Of a stretch of 64,000 bases of DNA, positions 8,295-17,909 are shown one piece after another. Position numbers and translations under genes: made by a program. Within the stretch, counting starts at the first letter, position 1; every line of letters starts with the position of its first letter. The notes beneath the pieces were generated by a model. That model had not been told where the DNA came from, ran no database searches, and was given only the letters and a program-made list of their open reading frames with translations. Source of the DNA: an uncultured Paracoccaceae bacterium (GTDB taxonomy: Bacteria > Pseudomonadota > Alphaproteobacteria > Rhodobacterales > Rhodobacteraceae). The stretch spans positions 1 to 64,000 of the forward strand of contig CANLSM010000018.1 of assembly GCA_947493745.1 (NCBI GenBank), written 5' to 3'.

Positions 8295-9104
8295 CTACCA
8301 GCGCCCGGTGATCGACTGCCAGAGGCGCTTTCTACGCGCCTGAAACTCCGATGGCATCTCAAGGCCCGTCATCATGACTTTGGGATCGGCGGCGGTCTGT
8401 TTCAGGATCGTCTCGGCCCAAAGGCTGATCCGCAGCGCCGGGAGCGCCACCTTTGGCAAGCGCATCCCCCTTGCGGTCTGCAAACCGGCCAGTGCCTCGC
8501 CCGCCGCATTTTGCAAATTGCTCATCTGGACGACCACATCCTTGGCCCCCATCGGTTCACTCGCCGGCAGACCGGACGGGAGAACACGCTTCCCGGCAGC
8601 ATCAAGCTCCGGCAGGGCCCGGATCAGGTTGGCCAGCCCGAAGGCAAGCCCGATCTTCTCCAGAGCGTCCTCGGGAAGGTCCGCCTCAAGATGCAGGCAG
8701 GCCAGCTGCAACAGGCCGGTGGAGGTTCCGCGAATATAGGCCTTGAGACCCTCCCAATCCGTGTGCGGCTCGTTTGCGATCTCGAACTGGCGGGCGGAGA
8801 TCAGGGCATCAAAGGGCGCGCGAGGCAACCCGCCCTCACCGATCGTCATCGCGAGCGGCTCCACCACCTCGTGCCTGCGCACCGGCTTGCCCTCGAATAT
8901 CTCACCGATTGCGTCGAACCACCATTGCAGGCGCATCTCGGCAATCATCGGCTCGGCAGTCACCCATGGCGCGCGGGCGACCTCCAGATTGAACGCATAG
9001 AGCGCGAAGAGACCGCCGCGCTTAGCCACCGGTGCTGTCATCGTGGCGGCAAATCGCTCCGGATCAGCGCGCGCGACCATGGCGGCACAGGCGTCGAAGC
9101 TCAT
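8295..9104 (-). CDS. Squalene/phytoene synthase-like protein, NDUFAF6 type
   Basis: A 269-residue member of the squalene/phytoene synthase fold. The conserved EMRLQWWFDAIGEIFEG segment (about 56-72) is typical, but the two aspartate-rich DxxxD motifs that bind prenyl diphosphate magnesium are missing; the regions read NLEVARAPW and NLIRALPEL. This matches the catalytically degenerate NDUFAF6-like branch, whose mitochondrial member assists complex I assembly. I therefore infer an assembly or structural role rather than carotenoid synthesis. It is last in the cysS-cimA-methyltransferase operon, with a four-base overlap with the gene before it. Confidence 0.75.
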   Translation of the reverse strand: MSFDACAAMVARADPERFAATMTAPVAKRGGLFALYAFNLEVARAPWVTAEPMIAEMRLQWWFDAIGEIFEGKPVRRHEVVEPLAMTIGEGGLPRAPFDALISARQFEIANEPHTDWEGLKAYIRGTSTGLLQLACLHLEADLPEDALEKIGLAFGLANLIRALPELDAAGKRVLPSGLPASEPMGAKDVVVQMSNLQNAAGEALAGLQTARGMRLPKVALPALRISLWAETILKQTAADPKVMMTGLEMPSEFQARRKRLWQSITGRW

Positions 9105-9817
9105 GCGACCTTAACCACGAAGAGGCCATAGCCGAAGGCTCGGCGATGCGCCCGCCAGAGGGCGATCTCCGCTTCTGCCTCATCCATGACCGCAGTCAAA
9201 GCCTCCGAGCATGTCCCCTTGCGGCACTCGGCAATACGCGCCTCCAGCGGATGGTAATACGCCTCCCACGCGTCATCCGGGAGAACCGTCCGGTCCAGCA
9301 CGCGGTATCCTTCATCCCGGCAGATCGTCTCAATCCCGCCGAGATGCGTCATTGCCGGATAGCTCGCCCAGAAATCCTGCGCCTCGATGGGTGGCGTGTC
9401 GGTCAGCCAGACGATCTCGGAGAAGGCGATCTTACCACCCGGGCCAAGATGCGGCTTCCAGCGGCGGAGCGCTGTGTTCACACCGGGAATGTAAACCGCC
9501 CCCATGCTCCAGATCAGATCGTAAGTGGCGTCGAGCTCCAGCATGTCGCCCGTCCGAACGCGCACCCTGGGGTCGCTGTTCTTGCGGGCCGCCCATTCTG
9601 CAAATTCGGGATAGAATTCAAACCCATCCACCGACCCGTCTGGGACGTGCGCCAGGAGTCCGGAAATATCGGCGCCAACGCCGCACCCCGCATCAAGGCA
9701 GGCTGCGTCTTTCGCCGGGCGGATCACCTGCATCGCCCGGTCAAGGCTCGCCCGATTGCCCGGCCCCTGCCGCGGCAGCGCCCCGTAAAGCTCCAGAAAC
9801 TCGGGCGGAAGGCTCAC
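9101..9817 (-). CDS. Class I SAM-dependent methyltransferase
   Basis: A 238-residue methyltransferase. SAM-binding motif I is LDAGCGVGADI (about 41-51), followed by an acidic residue at the end of strand 2 (GFEFYPEF) and motif LIWSMGAVY in the post-I region. The substrate is unknown; the fold is of the small-molecule type rather than a nucleic-acid type. It overlaps cimA at its start and the squalene-synthase-like gene at its end by four bases each, so it is translated as part of a coupled set. Confidence 0.8.
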   Translation of the reverse strand: MSLPPEFLELYGALPRQGPGNRASLDRAMQVIRPAKDAACLDAGCGVGADISGLLAHVPDGSVDGFEFYPEFAEWAARKNSDPRVRVRTGDMLELDATYDLIWSMGAVYIPGVNTALRRWKPHLGPGGKIAFSEIVWLTDTPPIEAQDFWASYPAMTHLGGIETICRDEGYRVLDRTVLPDDAWEAYYHPLEARIAECRKGTCSEALTAVMDEAEAEIALWRAHRRAFGYGLFVVKVA

Positions 9818-11448
9818 CCCGCGCCGTCCCGGATCAGCTTCCAGACAATCGCGTCATGCAGCGCCTGAAAGGATGCATCCACGATGTTGGCCGAGACGCC
9901 GACGGTGGACCAGCGCCGCCCCTGCCCGTCCTCGCTGTCGATCAGCACGCGGGTCACGGCCTCGGTGCCGCCATTGGTGATCCGCACCCGGAAATCGACC
10001 AGCTTCATGTCGTCGATATAGGCCTGATAGGGCCCGAGATCCTTTGCCAGCGCCCGGCTGAGCGCGTTCACCGGACCCTGGTCCTGATGGCTCACCGGGT
10101 CTTGGCTTTCAGACACGCTCATGACCCGCTCGTCGCCGAACTTTGCGACCACGACGGCCTCGGAGACGGTCATCTGCTCGCCCAGAGCATTGAGGCGGCG
10201 TTCCACGGTCACGCGGTAGCGCTCGACCTCGAAGAAGCCCGGCAGCAGGCCCAGATGCCTGCGGGCCAGCAGCTCGAAACTGGCGGCGGCACTGTCATAG
10301 GCATAGCCGCGGTCCTCACGATCCTTCACGTCGCGCAGGATTGCATCGAGCCGGTGATCGCCCTTCTCAACCTGCAGCCCTGCGGTCTCCAGCCTCTTGC
10401 GCAGGTTCGACTGACCGGCCTGATTGGACATCGGCACGAAGCGCTCATTGCCCACGAAATCGGGGGAGATATGCTCGTATGTGGTCGGGTCCTTGAGGAT
10501 GGCCGAGGCGTGCAGCCCCGCCTTGTGGGTGAAGGCGGAAGCGCCGACATAAGGCGCATGCGCATTCGGCACACGGTTCAGGATATCGTCGAGAAGCCGC
10601 GAGATCTGGGTGATCTTCGGCAGGCTCTCCCGCTTCACGCCGATCTCGAACTGCTCCGCATAGGGCGATTTCAGCATCAGCGTCGGGATCAGCGAGATCA
10701 GGTTGGCATTGCCGCACCGCTCCCCCAGCCCGTTGATCGTGCCCTGGATCTGGCGCGCGCCTGCCGCGACCGCGACCAGCGAGTTGGCCACCGCATTCTC
10801 GGTGTCATTATGGGTGTGGATGCCCAGATGATCGCCCAGAATACCCGCCTCGATCGCCGCGCGGACCCCTTTGCGGATGTCGTGGGGCAGCGCGCCGCCA
10901 TTGGTGTCGCAAAGGACAATCCAGCGGGCGCCCGCGTCCAGCGCCGCCTTGCAGCAGGCCAGCGCATAGTCGGGATTGGCCCTGAACCCGTCAAAGAAAT
11001 GCTCCGCATCGAAGAGCGCCTCACGGCCCTCGGCCACCAGATGCGCGACCGAGGCGCGGATATTCTCAAGGTTCTCGTCATTGGTGATGCCGAGCGCCGC
11101 CTCGACATGGAACTCATGGGACTTGCCGACCAGACAGACGGCTGGCGTGCGCGCGTTCAAAACACTCGCCAGAACCTCGTCATTTGCCGCCGAGCGCCCG
11201 GCCCGTTTGGTCATCCCGAAAGCGGTGAAGGTGGCGCGGGTCTTGGGGGCTGCGTCGAAAAACTCGCTGTCGGTGGGGTTCGCACCGGGCCAGCCGCCCT
11301 CGATATAGTCGAGACCCAGCGCATCGAGCGCCTGCGTGATCCGCTGCTTGTCGGGCGTCGAGAAATCAACCCCTTGGGTCTGCTGTCCGTCGCGCAGGGT
11401 GGTGTCGTAGAGGTAGAGACGCTCGCGGGTCAATGGATCAGCTTCCAC
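9814..11448 (-). CDS. cimA: (R)-citramalate synthase
   Basis: A 544-residue enzyme of the DRE-TIM metallolyase family that condenses pyruvate with acetyl-CoA to citramalate, the threonine-independent entry to isoleucine. The TIM barrel begins [13 protein letters not shown]; the metal-binding HTHND (near 216-220) and the NGLGERCGN loop are intact. The C-terminal third carries a LeuA-type allosteric domain (for example SVSESQDPV and [13 protein letters not shown]), so feedback control by an end product is expected. The GTG at 11448 lies inside the end of cysS; a TTG at 11433 overlapping the cysS stop is an alternative. Confidence 0.9.
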   Translation of the reverse strand: MEADPLTRERLYLYDTTLRDGQQTQGVDFSTPDKQRITQALDALGLDYIEGGWPGANPTDSEFFDAAPKTRATFTAFGMTKRAGRSAANDEVLASVLNARTPAVCLVGKSHEFHVEAALGITNDENLENIRASVAHLVAEGREALFDAEHFFDGFRANPDYALACCKAALDAGARWIVLCDTNGGALPHDIRKGVRAAIEAGILGDHLGIHTHNDTENAVANSLVAVAAGARQIQGTINGLGERCGNANLISLIPTLMLKSPYAEQFEIGVKRESLPKITQISRLLDDILNRVPNAHAPYVGASAFTHKAGLHASAILKDPTTYEHISPDFVGNERFVPMSNQAGQSNLRKRLETAGLQVEKGDHRLDAILRDVKDREDRGYAYDSAAASFELLARRHLGLLPGFFEVERYRVTVERRLNALGEQMTVSEAVVVAKFGDERVMSVSESQDPVSHQDQGPVNALSRALAKDLGPYQAYIDDMKLVDFRVRITNGGTEAVTRVLIDSEDGQGRRWSTVGVSANIVDASFQALHDAIVWKLIRDGAG

Positions 11449-13067
11449 TGAGTGCCCGTGGGCGTATCAATCAACTGAACGCCAAACCTTTCCAGCTTAC
11501 TTCGTATCGCATCAGCCTTATCAAACTGGCGATCATTCTTCAGCCGATCTCTTTCCTCTATCAGTTTGTTTGTATCTGACGTACCAACTAGTGTTTCTAG
11601 CCTGTCAATGTCTGATAAATTAACAGTTCGGTGAGCGCGTTTTCTGCCTTCGGTTAGCCAATTGCTACTGGCCGAGTAGTAAGCTGATTTGCTCTCGGAG
11701 AAAAGACTCAAAAGATTCAGAAGTTTCCATACTCTTATATCGTTCGTGCCAAGGCTGGCTACAAGTGCATCCAACGGGTCAACTCCAGAAACTCTTATCT
11801 TTTCCATTGACGTTGAGAGTTTTGAAATAGCTCCCTTGGCGGCCTCAACGTGCTCAGTTATCGGGTCACGCAATCCCAAAAACTCCAGAGAAGAAAGAAG
11901 GTCCATTCGTTTTTCGTCAGACTCCTTTGATGACTTAGCAAGAGCCTTAATCAGCTTGAGTGCCGAATGTGTGTCGAGGTCATCGCAAAGGGCAGACACA
12001 ACTTCGTCCACAAAATTTGACCCCTTATGATCGTGATAATTGACCACCCCTCGAGAGAGAACCTCGTCGAACTCGCCAAAACTAGAAAGAGCTGTTTCAA
12101 GTTTTTCTTGGGTCCAGTTCATTTTGGTGGAGTAGTGGGACTCAAGGAACATCAATCTGATCGCCCCACCGGGAATGCCCCGCCGAAGCAAGTCTCGCAC
12201 CGTAAAAAAGTTGCCAAGAGACTTGGACATCTTCTCACCCTCGACCTGCAGCATCTCGTTGTGCATCCAGATCTTCGCGAAACTCTCCTCGCCATGCAGG
12301 CATTTGGTCTGGGCGATCTCGTTCTCATGGTGGGGGAATTGCAGGTCGATGCCGCCGCCGTGGATATCGAAGCTCTCGCCCAGCAATTCACGCGCCATGG
12401 CGGAGCATTCGATATGCCAGCCGGGGCGCCCGCGACCCCATGGGCTGTCCCAGCCCGGCAGATCATCGGTGGACGGTTTCCAGAGCACGAAATCCATCGG
12501 GTTGCGCTTGTAGGGCGCGACCTCGACCCGCGCACCGGCGATCATGTCATCGACCGTGCGGCGCGACAGTTGGCCATATTTCTTATAGGCCTCGACGGAA
12601 AAGAGCACATGGCCCTCCGCCTCGTAAGCGGCCCCCTTGGCGATCAGTTCGCCAATCATCGCAATCATCTGGGGAATGAACTCGGTCGCGCGCGGCTCCT
12701 TGGTCGGCGGGAGCGCCCCGAGCGCGCCCATGTCCTCGCGATACCAGCGGATCGTCTCGTCGGACCGCTCTCGGATCAGCGCCTCCAGCGAGCGCGGATC
12801 ACCTGCCGCCTTCCTGTCCTGGGCCGTCTGATTGATCCGATCATCGACATCCGTGAAGTTCCTCACATAAGTCACGGAATTTTCGCCATAATAATGACGC
12901 AAGAGACGGAACAGAACGTCAAAAACAACAACCGGCCGGGCGTTACCCAGATGGGCGCGATCATAGACAGTGGGACCACAAACATACATGCCGACCTTCG
13001 CTGGATCCGCCGGACGCAGAACCTCCTTGGTCTTGGTCATGTTGTTCCATAGTCTGATCTCGGTCAT
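11430..13067 (-). CDS. cysS: Cysteinyl-tRNA synthetase, mosaic
   Basis: A 545-residue class I synthetase that charges tRNA-Cys. It has C30 in [10 protein letters not shown], the HIGH-type motif HLGN (39-42), the zinc-site segments WHIECSA and FPHHENE, and KMSKS at 279-283 (12219-12233). The usual last segment ([18 protein letters not shown]) is present. Two oddities occur together. The protein is about 80 residues longer than the common 460, with extra sequence in the C-terminal half. The DNA from 11461 to 12180 is about 46 % GC, while 12241-12480 is about 62 %. The tRNA-recognition half therefore looks replaced by recombination. It is first in the operon with cimA. Confidence 0.95.
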   Translation of the reverse strand: MTEIRLWNNMTKTKEVLRPADPAKVGMYVCGPTVYDRAHLGNARPVVVFDVLFRLLRHYYGENSVTYVRNFTDVDDRINQTAQDRKAAGDPRSLEALIRERSDETIRWYREDMGALGALPPTKEPRATEFIPQMIAMIGELIAKGAAYEAEGHVLFSVEAYKKYGQLSRRTVDDMIAGARVEVAPYKRNPMDFVLWKPSTDDLPGWDSPWGRGRPGWHIECSAMARELLGESFDIHGGGIDLQFPHHENEIAQTKCLHGEESFAKIWMHNEMLQVEGEKMSKSLGNFFTVRDLLRRGIPGGAIRLMFLESHYSTKMNWTQEKLETALSSFGEFDEVLSRGVVNYHDHKGSNFVDEVVSALCDDLDTHSALKLIKALAKSSKESDEKRMDLLSSLEFLGLRDPITEHVEAAKGAISKLSTSMEKIRVSGVDPLDALVASLGTNDIRVWKLLNLLSLFSESKSAYYSASSNWLTEGRKRAHRTVNLSDIDRLETLVGTSDTNKLIEERDRLKNDRQFDKADAIRSKLERFGVQLIDTPTGTQWKLIH

Positions 13068-13260
13068 CGCCGGCTCCGCCTTGTGCCTGTTGCAGCCCCT
13101 GCGCGACCTAGCATGTCATGGGCGCGAAGAAAACCACACGAAATCCGGGCGGCAAGCTTCTCAAAAAGAAGCCACGGGACTGACACAATCGCCACATTTT
13201 GACCCCAATCCATCAATAGGTTTTTAGCGTGTGGTTTAGTGTGGGTTGGGGGTTTATCTC

Positions 13261-13605
13261 ATGACGGCTGAGGAAGTCGAAGCCATTTGCTTGTCCTTGC
13301 CAGGCGCACACAAGGTTGTGCAGTGGATGGACAGCAAGGTGTACAAGTTAAACAAGAAGGTGTTCGCGGTTGTAACACCTGACGGTAAGTATGTGACGTT
13401 GAAATGTGAAACGATCGAGACGGCAGACATGCTGATCTCGGCAGGTGCAGCTGCGGCTGCGCATCATTTGCCGCGCGGCGGATGGGTCACGATCGATCTG
13501 TCCAGCATGCCGACATCCGAGTTGCACGAGCGGCTGACACGATCCTACTCGGTGGTCCGCAGCGGTCTGCCCAAAACCCAGCGGGATGCGTTAAACAACG
13601 TGTGA
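13261..13605 (+). CDS. MmcQ/YjbR-family protein
   Basis: A 114-residue protein with the N-terminal signature of the MmcQ/YjbR family (TAEEVEAICLSLPGA, then KVYKLNKKVFAVV and YVTLKCE) and the GWVTIDLS segment near the end. The fold resembles the CyaY-like double-wing DNA-binding proteins; the function is not known. ATG at 13261 is preferred over one 15 bases upstream. GC over 13141-13440 is about 49 %, lower than that of the bdhA gene that follows, which may mean it was acquired with or near the foreign cysS segment. Confidence 0.8.
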   Translation: MTAEEVEAICLSLPGAHKVVQWMDSKVYKLNKKVFAVVTPDGKYVTLKCETIETADMLISAGAAAAAHHLPRGGWVTIDLSSMPTSELHERLTRSYSVVRSGLPKTQRDALNNV

Positions 13606-13681
13606 TGACATATGCGTGGGTTGCGCCTTCGCACATGCAGCATATACTCGCCGCAAATCATGCAAAGCGAGGGCTGTAGCT

Positions 13682-14467
13682 ATGTCAGTTGAAGGAAAGA
13701 CCGCCGTTATCACCGGATCGAATTCGGGGATCGGACTGGGTGTCGCCGAAGAGCTGGCAAAGCTTGGGGCGAAAGTCGTGCTCAATTCCTTTTCCGACCG
13801 GGACGAGGATCATGCGCTGGCCGGGAAACTGGCCGCAGATACCGGTGCCGAGGTTCGCTACATTCAGGCCGACATGTCCAAGGGAGATCAGTGCCGCGCC
13901 CTGATCACCAAGGCGGCAGAGGCCTTCGGGCAAGTCGATATTCTGGTGAACAATGCGGGCATTCAGCATGTCGCGCCCATTCAGGACTTTCCGGCGGAAA
14001 AATGGGACGCGATCATCGCAATCAACATGAGTTCGGCCTTTCACACCTCGGCAGCGGCTGTCGAGGGGATGCGCAAACAAGGCTGGGGCCGGATCGTGAA
14101 TATCGCCTCCGCCCATGGGCTGACCGCCTCGCCCTACAAATCGGCTTATGTCGCCGCCAAGCATGGCGTGGTGGGCATGTCGAAAGTGATCGCGCTGGAG
14201 ACCGCCGAGGACCCGATCACCTGCAATGCGATCTGTCCGGGCTATGTTCTGACACCGCTGGTCGAGGCGCAGATCCCCGACACCATGAAGGAGTACGGCA
14301 TGGACCGCGATAAGGTGGTGCGCGATGTCCTGCTGGCCCGCCAGCCGTCCAAGCAATTTGCGACGACCGAACAGATCGGTGGCTGTGTCGCCTTCCTATG
14401 CTCGCCCGCTGCCGATCAGATCACCGGCACGACACTCAGCGTTGATGGCGGCTGGACGGCGTTGTGA
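13682..14467 (+). CDS. bdhA: D-3-hydroxybutyrate dehydrogenase
   Basis: A 261-residue short-chain dehydrogenase. The NAD loop is TGSNSGIG (11-18), NNAG at 90-93, and the catalytic residues are S143, Y156 and K160. The family-typical end ITGTTLSVDGGW is present. The pattern IQHVAPIQDFPAEKW is characteristic of 3-hydroxybutyrate dehydrogenase, which interconverts 3-hydroxybutyrate and acetoacetate during use of polyhydroxybutyrate. GAGGG precedes the ATG at 13682. Its stop overlaps the GTG start of the patatin gene (GTGA), which suggests a joint role. Confidence 0.9.
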   Translation: MSVEGKTAVITGSNSGIGLGVAEELAKLGAKVVLNSFSDRDEDHALAGKLAADTGAEVRYIQADMSKGDQCRALITKAAEAFGQVDILVNNAGIQHVAPIQDFPAEKWDAIIAINMSSAFHTSAAAVEGMRKQGWGRIVNIASAHGLTASPYKSAYVAAKHGVVGMSKVIALETAEDPITCNAICPGYVLTPLVEAQIPDTMKEYGMDRDKVVRDVLLARQPSKQFATTEQIGGCVAFLCSPAADQITGTTLSVDGGWTAL

Positions 14468-15510
14468 CCAAACGCATCAATCTCGCCCTGCAGGGCGGCG
14501 GCGCGCATGGGGCATTCACCTGGGGCGTGCTGGACCGGCTGCTGGAGGATGACCGTCTGGAGATCGACGGAATTTCCGGCACCTCTGCCGGTGCGCTGAA
14601 TGCGGCCGCCCTGAAGGCAGGCTGGGTGCGGGGTGGCAATGATGGCGCGCGTACGGCACTGGAGGATTTCTGGAACGAGATCGCCATCCACTGGACCGTC
14701 ACGGGCGAGGCTGTGGGCGGCTGGCTCCATGCGCCAAGCCTGCAACCCGAGATGATCTCGCGGCTGATCGAGATGAGCCCGGCCTATCTGGCCGGAGAGG
14801 CCCTGACCCGCACATTTTCGCCCTATGTGCTCAATCCGCTGAATGTCCACCCGCTGCGCCCGGTGCTGGAGAAGGCACTCGATTTCGACAAGGTCTGCGC
14901 GATCGGCGGGCCCAAGCTCTTCGTGTCGGCGACAAATGTGCGCTCGGGCAAGATCAAGGTTTTCGGCGGCAACGACATCACCGTGGACAGCCTGCTGGCC
15001 TCGGCCTGTCTGCCGACGCTCTATCAGGCGGTCGAGATCGAGGATCCCGAGACCGGCACGCTGGAGGCCTATTGGGATGGCGGCTATATGGGCAACCCTG
15101 CCCTCTTCCCGCTGATCTACAACACGTCCTGCTCTGATATCTTGATCGTCCACATCAACCCGATCCGGCGTGAGGAAGTGCCTCGCACGGCGCGGGGCAT
15201 CCTCAACCGGGTCAATGAGATCAGCTTCAACTCATCCCTGTTGCGTGAGTTGCGCGCCGTCGATTTCGTCTCCCGACTTCTGGAGGAGGGAGTGCTGAAG
15301 CCGGGACGGATGAAGGACATCCATATCCATTCGGTGATGGATGACGAGTTGATGAACAAGCTCAGTTCAGCGACCAAGGCGACACCTGACAAGGGCCTGC
15401 TCTATCAGCTGCGCGATGCCGGCCGCAGGCGTATGCACGCCTTTCTGGAGGCCCGTTTCGACGATCTGGGCGAGCGCTCCAGCGTCGATCTGAGGGCCAT
15501 GTTCTCCTGA
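14464..15510 (+). CDS. Patatin-like phospholipase/lipid hydrolase
   Basis: A 348-residue patatin-family serine hydrolase with the Ser-Asp dyad: oxyanion loop GGGAHG (11-16), nucleophile elbow GTSAG with Ser41, and the aspartate in WDGGYMGNP near 200. No signal peptide. Members hydrolyse phospholipids or other lipids. Coupling to bdhA by a four-base overlap makes a role in mobilising polyhydroxybutyrate or in remodelling granule or membrane lipids a reasonable inference, not a demonstrated one. The start is GTG. Confidence 0.85.
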   Translation: MTKRINLALQGGGAHGAFTWGVLDRLLEDDRLEIDGISGTSAGALNAAALKAGWVRGGNDGARTALEDFWNEIAIHWTVTGEAVGGWLHAPSLQPEMISRLIEMSPAYLAGEALTRTFSPYVLNPLNVHPLRPVLEKALDFDKVCAIGGPKLFVSATNVRSGKIKVFGGNDITVDSLLASACLPTLYQAVEIEDPETGTLEAYWDGGYMGNPALFPLIYNTSCSDILIVHINPIRREEVPRTARGILNRVNEISFNSSLLRELRAVDFVSRLLEEGVLKPGRMKDIHIHSVMDDELMNKLSSATKATPDKGLLYQLRDAGRRRMHAFLEARFDDLGERSSVDLRAMFS

Positions 15511-15543
15511 CGTCAGGGCGTGTCGCTGCGACCACTTCGCCGC

Positions 15544-15572
15544 GTGACACAACCCTGCCCCCGCGCTATAAG
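15544..15572 (+). promoter_or_regulatory. Candidate sigma-70 promoter of purF
   Basis: GTGACA at 15544-15549 and TATAAG at 15567-15572 are separated by exactly 17 bases. Transcription would start near 15579, about 25 bases before the purF ATG. The signal lies in the 93-base gap after the patatin stop, so purF need not depend on the bdhA transcript. Confidence 0.5.
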
Positions 15573-15603
15573 CCAGCCATCCTCAATGGCAGTGAGTGGC
15601 TCC

Positions 15604-17070
15604 ATGACCGATTCCCCTTTCCTCAGCCATCCGTTCGATGACGACAAGCTGAGGGAGGAATGCGGGATATTCGGCGTGACCGGCGTGACGGATGCTGCCA
15701 ATTTCGTCGCCCTCGGCCTGCATGCGCTGCAACATCGCGGTCAGGAGGCGGGCGGGATCGTCACCTATACCCAGGAGACCGGCTTCAATTCCGCGCGTCG
15801 CTTCGGGTATGTCCGTGACACGTTCACATCGGCAAAGCTGATGGAAACCCTGCCCGGCTCGCTGGGCATCGGGCATGTGCGCTACTCCACCTCGGGCTCC
15901 AAGGGGCAGACCCAGATCCGCGATGTGCAGCCGCTTTTTGCCGAGTTCGCCATGGGCGGCTGTGCGATTGCCCATAACGGCAATCTGACCAACGCGGATG
16001 CACTGAAACGCGAACTGATCGAGCGGGGCTCGATCTTCCAGTCCTCGTCAGACACCGAATGCATCATTCATCTGATGGCCCGCTCGATCCAGAAAAACAT
16101 CCCCGAGCGGATCAAGGACGCGCTGCGCCGGGTCGAAGGGGCATTTTCGGTCATCGCCATGACGCGCTCCAAGCTGATCGGTGTGCGTGACCCCTTGGGC
16201 GTGCGGCCTTTGATGCTGGGCAAGATCGGCGAGGGCTTTGCCCTTGCCTCCGAGACCTGCGCCTTCGACATCATCGGCGCCGAGTTCCTGCGCGAGATCG
16301 AACCCGGCGAGATGGTCATCATCACCGAAGATGGCATCGAGAGCTTCTTCCCCTTCGAGCGGATGGAGCCGCGTTTCTGCATCTTCGAGCATGTCTATTT
16401 CTCCCGCCCCGACAGCGTGATCGGCGGGCGGTCGGTCTATGAAACACGTCGTCAGATCGGCGTTGAACTGGCCCGCGAGGCCCCGGTCGAGGCCGATCTG
16501 GTCTGCCCGGTTCCCGATTCAGGTACGCCCGCTGCCATCGGCTACAGTCAGGAAAGCGGCATTCCTTATGCGATGGGGATCATCCGCAACCAGTATATGG
16601 GCCGCACCTTCATCGAGCCGACCGAGCATATCCGCAACATGGGTGTGCGCCTGAAACTCAACGTCAACCGCGCGCTCATCAAGGGCAAGCGAGTGGTTCT
16701 GGTCGATGACAGTGTCGTGCGCGGCACCACCAGCCGCAAAATCAAGGAAATGATCGTTGATGCCGGCGCGAAGGAGGTGCATTTCCGTATCGCCTCACCG
16801 CCGACCAAATGGCCCTGCTTCTACGGGGTCGATACACCCGAGCAGGACAAGCTGCTCGCCTCGACCATGTCCGAGGATGAGATGCGGCTGCATCTGGGCG
16901 TCACCTCGATCAAGTTCATCTCGCTCGACGGTCTTTACCGCGCCTGTGGCGAGGATGGCGGCCGCCACGTCCTGACCCCGCAATTCTGCGACGCGTGCTT
17001 CTCGGGCGAATATCCCGTGCGCCCCGCCGACATGATCGACCGGGGCTTCAAGGTGAAGAAGTCGGCCTAG
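15604..17070 (+). CDS. purF: Amidophosphoribosyltransferase
   Basis: A 488-residue enzyme for the first committed step of purine synthesis, PRPP plus glutamine to phosphoribosylamine. From the ATG at 15604 a 19-residue propeptide precedes C20 of CGIFG, the glutaminase nucleophile exposed after self-cleavage. The glutaminase domain has HRGQEAGG and GIGHVRYST; the phosphoribosyltransferase domain carries the PRPP loop VVLVDDSVVRGTTS. The cysteines of the late HVLTPQFCDACF segment fit the iron-sulfur cluster of the B. subtilis-type enzyme. A frame open to 15520 adds an unsupported N-terminus. An SDR gene follows 43 bases later. Confidence 0.95.
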   Translation: MTDSPFLSHPFDDDKLREECGIFGVTGVTDAANFVALGLHALQHRGQEAGGIVTYTQETGFNSARRFGYVRDTFTSAKLMETLPGSLGIGHVRYSTSGSKGQTQIRDVQPLFAEFAMGGCAIAHNGNLTNADALKRELIERGSIFQSSSDTECIIHLMARSIQKNIPERIKDALRRVEGAFSVIAMTRSKLIGVRDPLGVRPLMLGKIGEGFALASETCAFDIIGAEFLREIEPGEMVIITEDGIESFFPFERMEPRFCIFEHVYFSRPDSVIGGRSVYETRRQIGVELAREAPVEADLVCPVPDSGTPAAIGYSQESGIPYAMGIIRNQYMGRTFIEPTEHIRNMGVRLKLNVNRALIKGKRVVLVDDSVVRGTTSRKIKEMIVDAGAKEVHFRIASPPTKWPCFYGVDTPEQDKLLASTMSEDEMRLHLGVTSIKFISLDGLYRACGEDGGRHVLTPQFCDACFSGEYPVRPADMIDRGFKVKKSA

Positions 17071-17113
17071 GCACGGCAGGACCAACATCCTTTCAGACGA
17101 ACAAGGCAGGCTC

Positions 17114-17782
17114 ATGAGTGAGGACGGCAAAACCATCGCACTTGTCACAGGTGCTTCGCGCGGCTTCGGGTATGCGGTGGCCGAGGCGCTCGCGGGCCCG
17201 GGCACCCATGTCATCGCCCTTGCGCGCACCACCGGAGGGCTCGAAGATCTCGCCGATGCAATCGAGGCAAGGGGCGGCTCCTCCACCCTCGTCCCGCTCG
17301 ACATCACCGATGAGGGCGGCCTGCAGCGCATGTGCCTGGCCATTCATGAGCGCTGGGGAAGGCTTGATCTGATGATCCATGCAGCCGTCCACGCCACACC
17401 GATGAGCCCAGCCGATCAACTCGGCGAAAAGGACTGGGACCGGGCCTTTGCCGTGAACACGCGTGCCACCCAGCGCCTGATCGCGGTCACCCGTCCGCTC
17501 TTGATCGCAGCCCCAGCGGGCCGGGCGGTGTTTATCACCGATGACCGGGCGGGCGAGAAATTCTTCTCCGCCTATGGCGCATCGAAAGCCGCTCAGTCCG
17601 CCCTGATCGAAAGCTACCGGGCCGAGACCATCCAGACCGGCCCGAAAGTCGAAACTTTCACGCCGACGCCAATGCCAACCGCCCTGCGCGCCCGCTTCTT
17701 TCCTGGCGAAGATCGCAGCAAGCTCTCGCCCTGCAAGACGCAGGCATTACTGATGATCAAAACATGCCTTGGACCCGGCTAG
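17114..17782 (+). CDS. Short-chain dehydrogenase-like protein lacking the catalytic serine
   Basis: A 222-residue SDR. The cofactor loop TGASRGFG is intact and YGASK gives the Tyr-Lys pair, but the usual serine strand (VNISS-type) reads VFITDDRAG, with Thr-Asp instead. The NNAG motif is also altered (IHAAVH). It may be a dehydrogenase with a shifted proton relay, or a non-enzymatic member. An SDR of this type behind purF is, as far as I know, common in this order, so the pairing may be functional. AAGGCAGG precedes the ATG. Confidence 0.75.
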   Translation: MSEDGKTIALVTGASRGFGYAVAEALAGPGTHVIALARTTGGLEDLADAIEARGGSSTLVPLDITDEGGLQRMCLAIHERWGRLDLMIHAAVHATPMSPADQLGEKDWDRAFAVNTRATQRLIAVTRPLLIAAPAGRAVFITDDRAGEKFFSAYGASKAAQSALIESYRAETIQTGPKVETFTPTPMPTALRARFFPGEDRSKLSPCKTQALLMIKTCLGPG

Positions 17783-17909
17783 ATGGCCTATTGAACAGGC
17801 GCGGCTTGGGAAGAACGATCAACTTGGCAAGGGTGCAGAATGCAGTATCTTTTTGCTGTACGATCTCTTCGCGGACACCGACGCAAACTCATAGTATTGA
17901 GGACGGCAT

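Noticed and set aside
9211-11451. 746-codon open frame on the plus strand
   Set aside because: It lies antisense to the methyltransferase and cimA, whose motifs are intact. Its translation is rich in Arg, Gln and His without any domain. It is a high-GC shadow.
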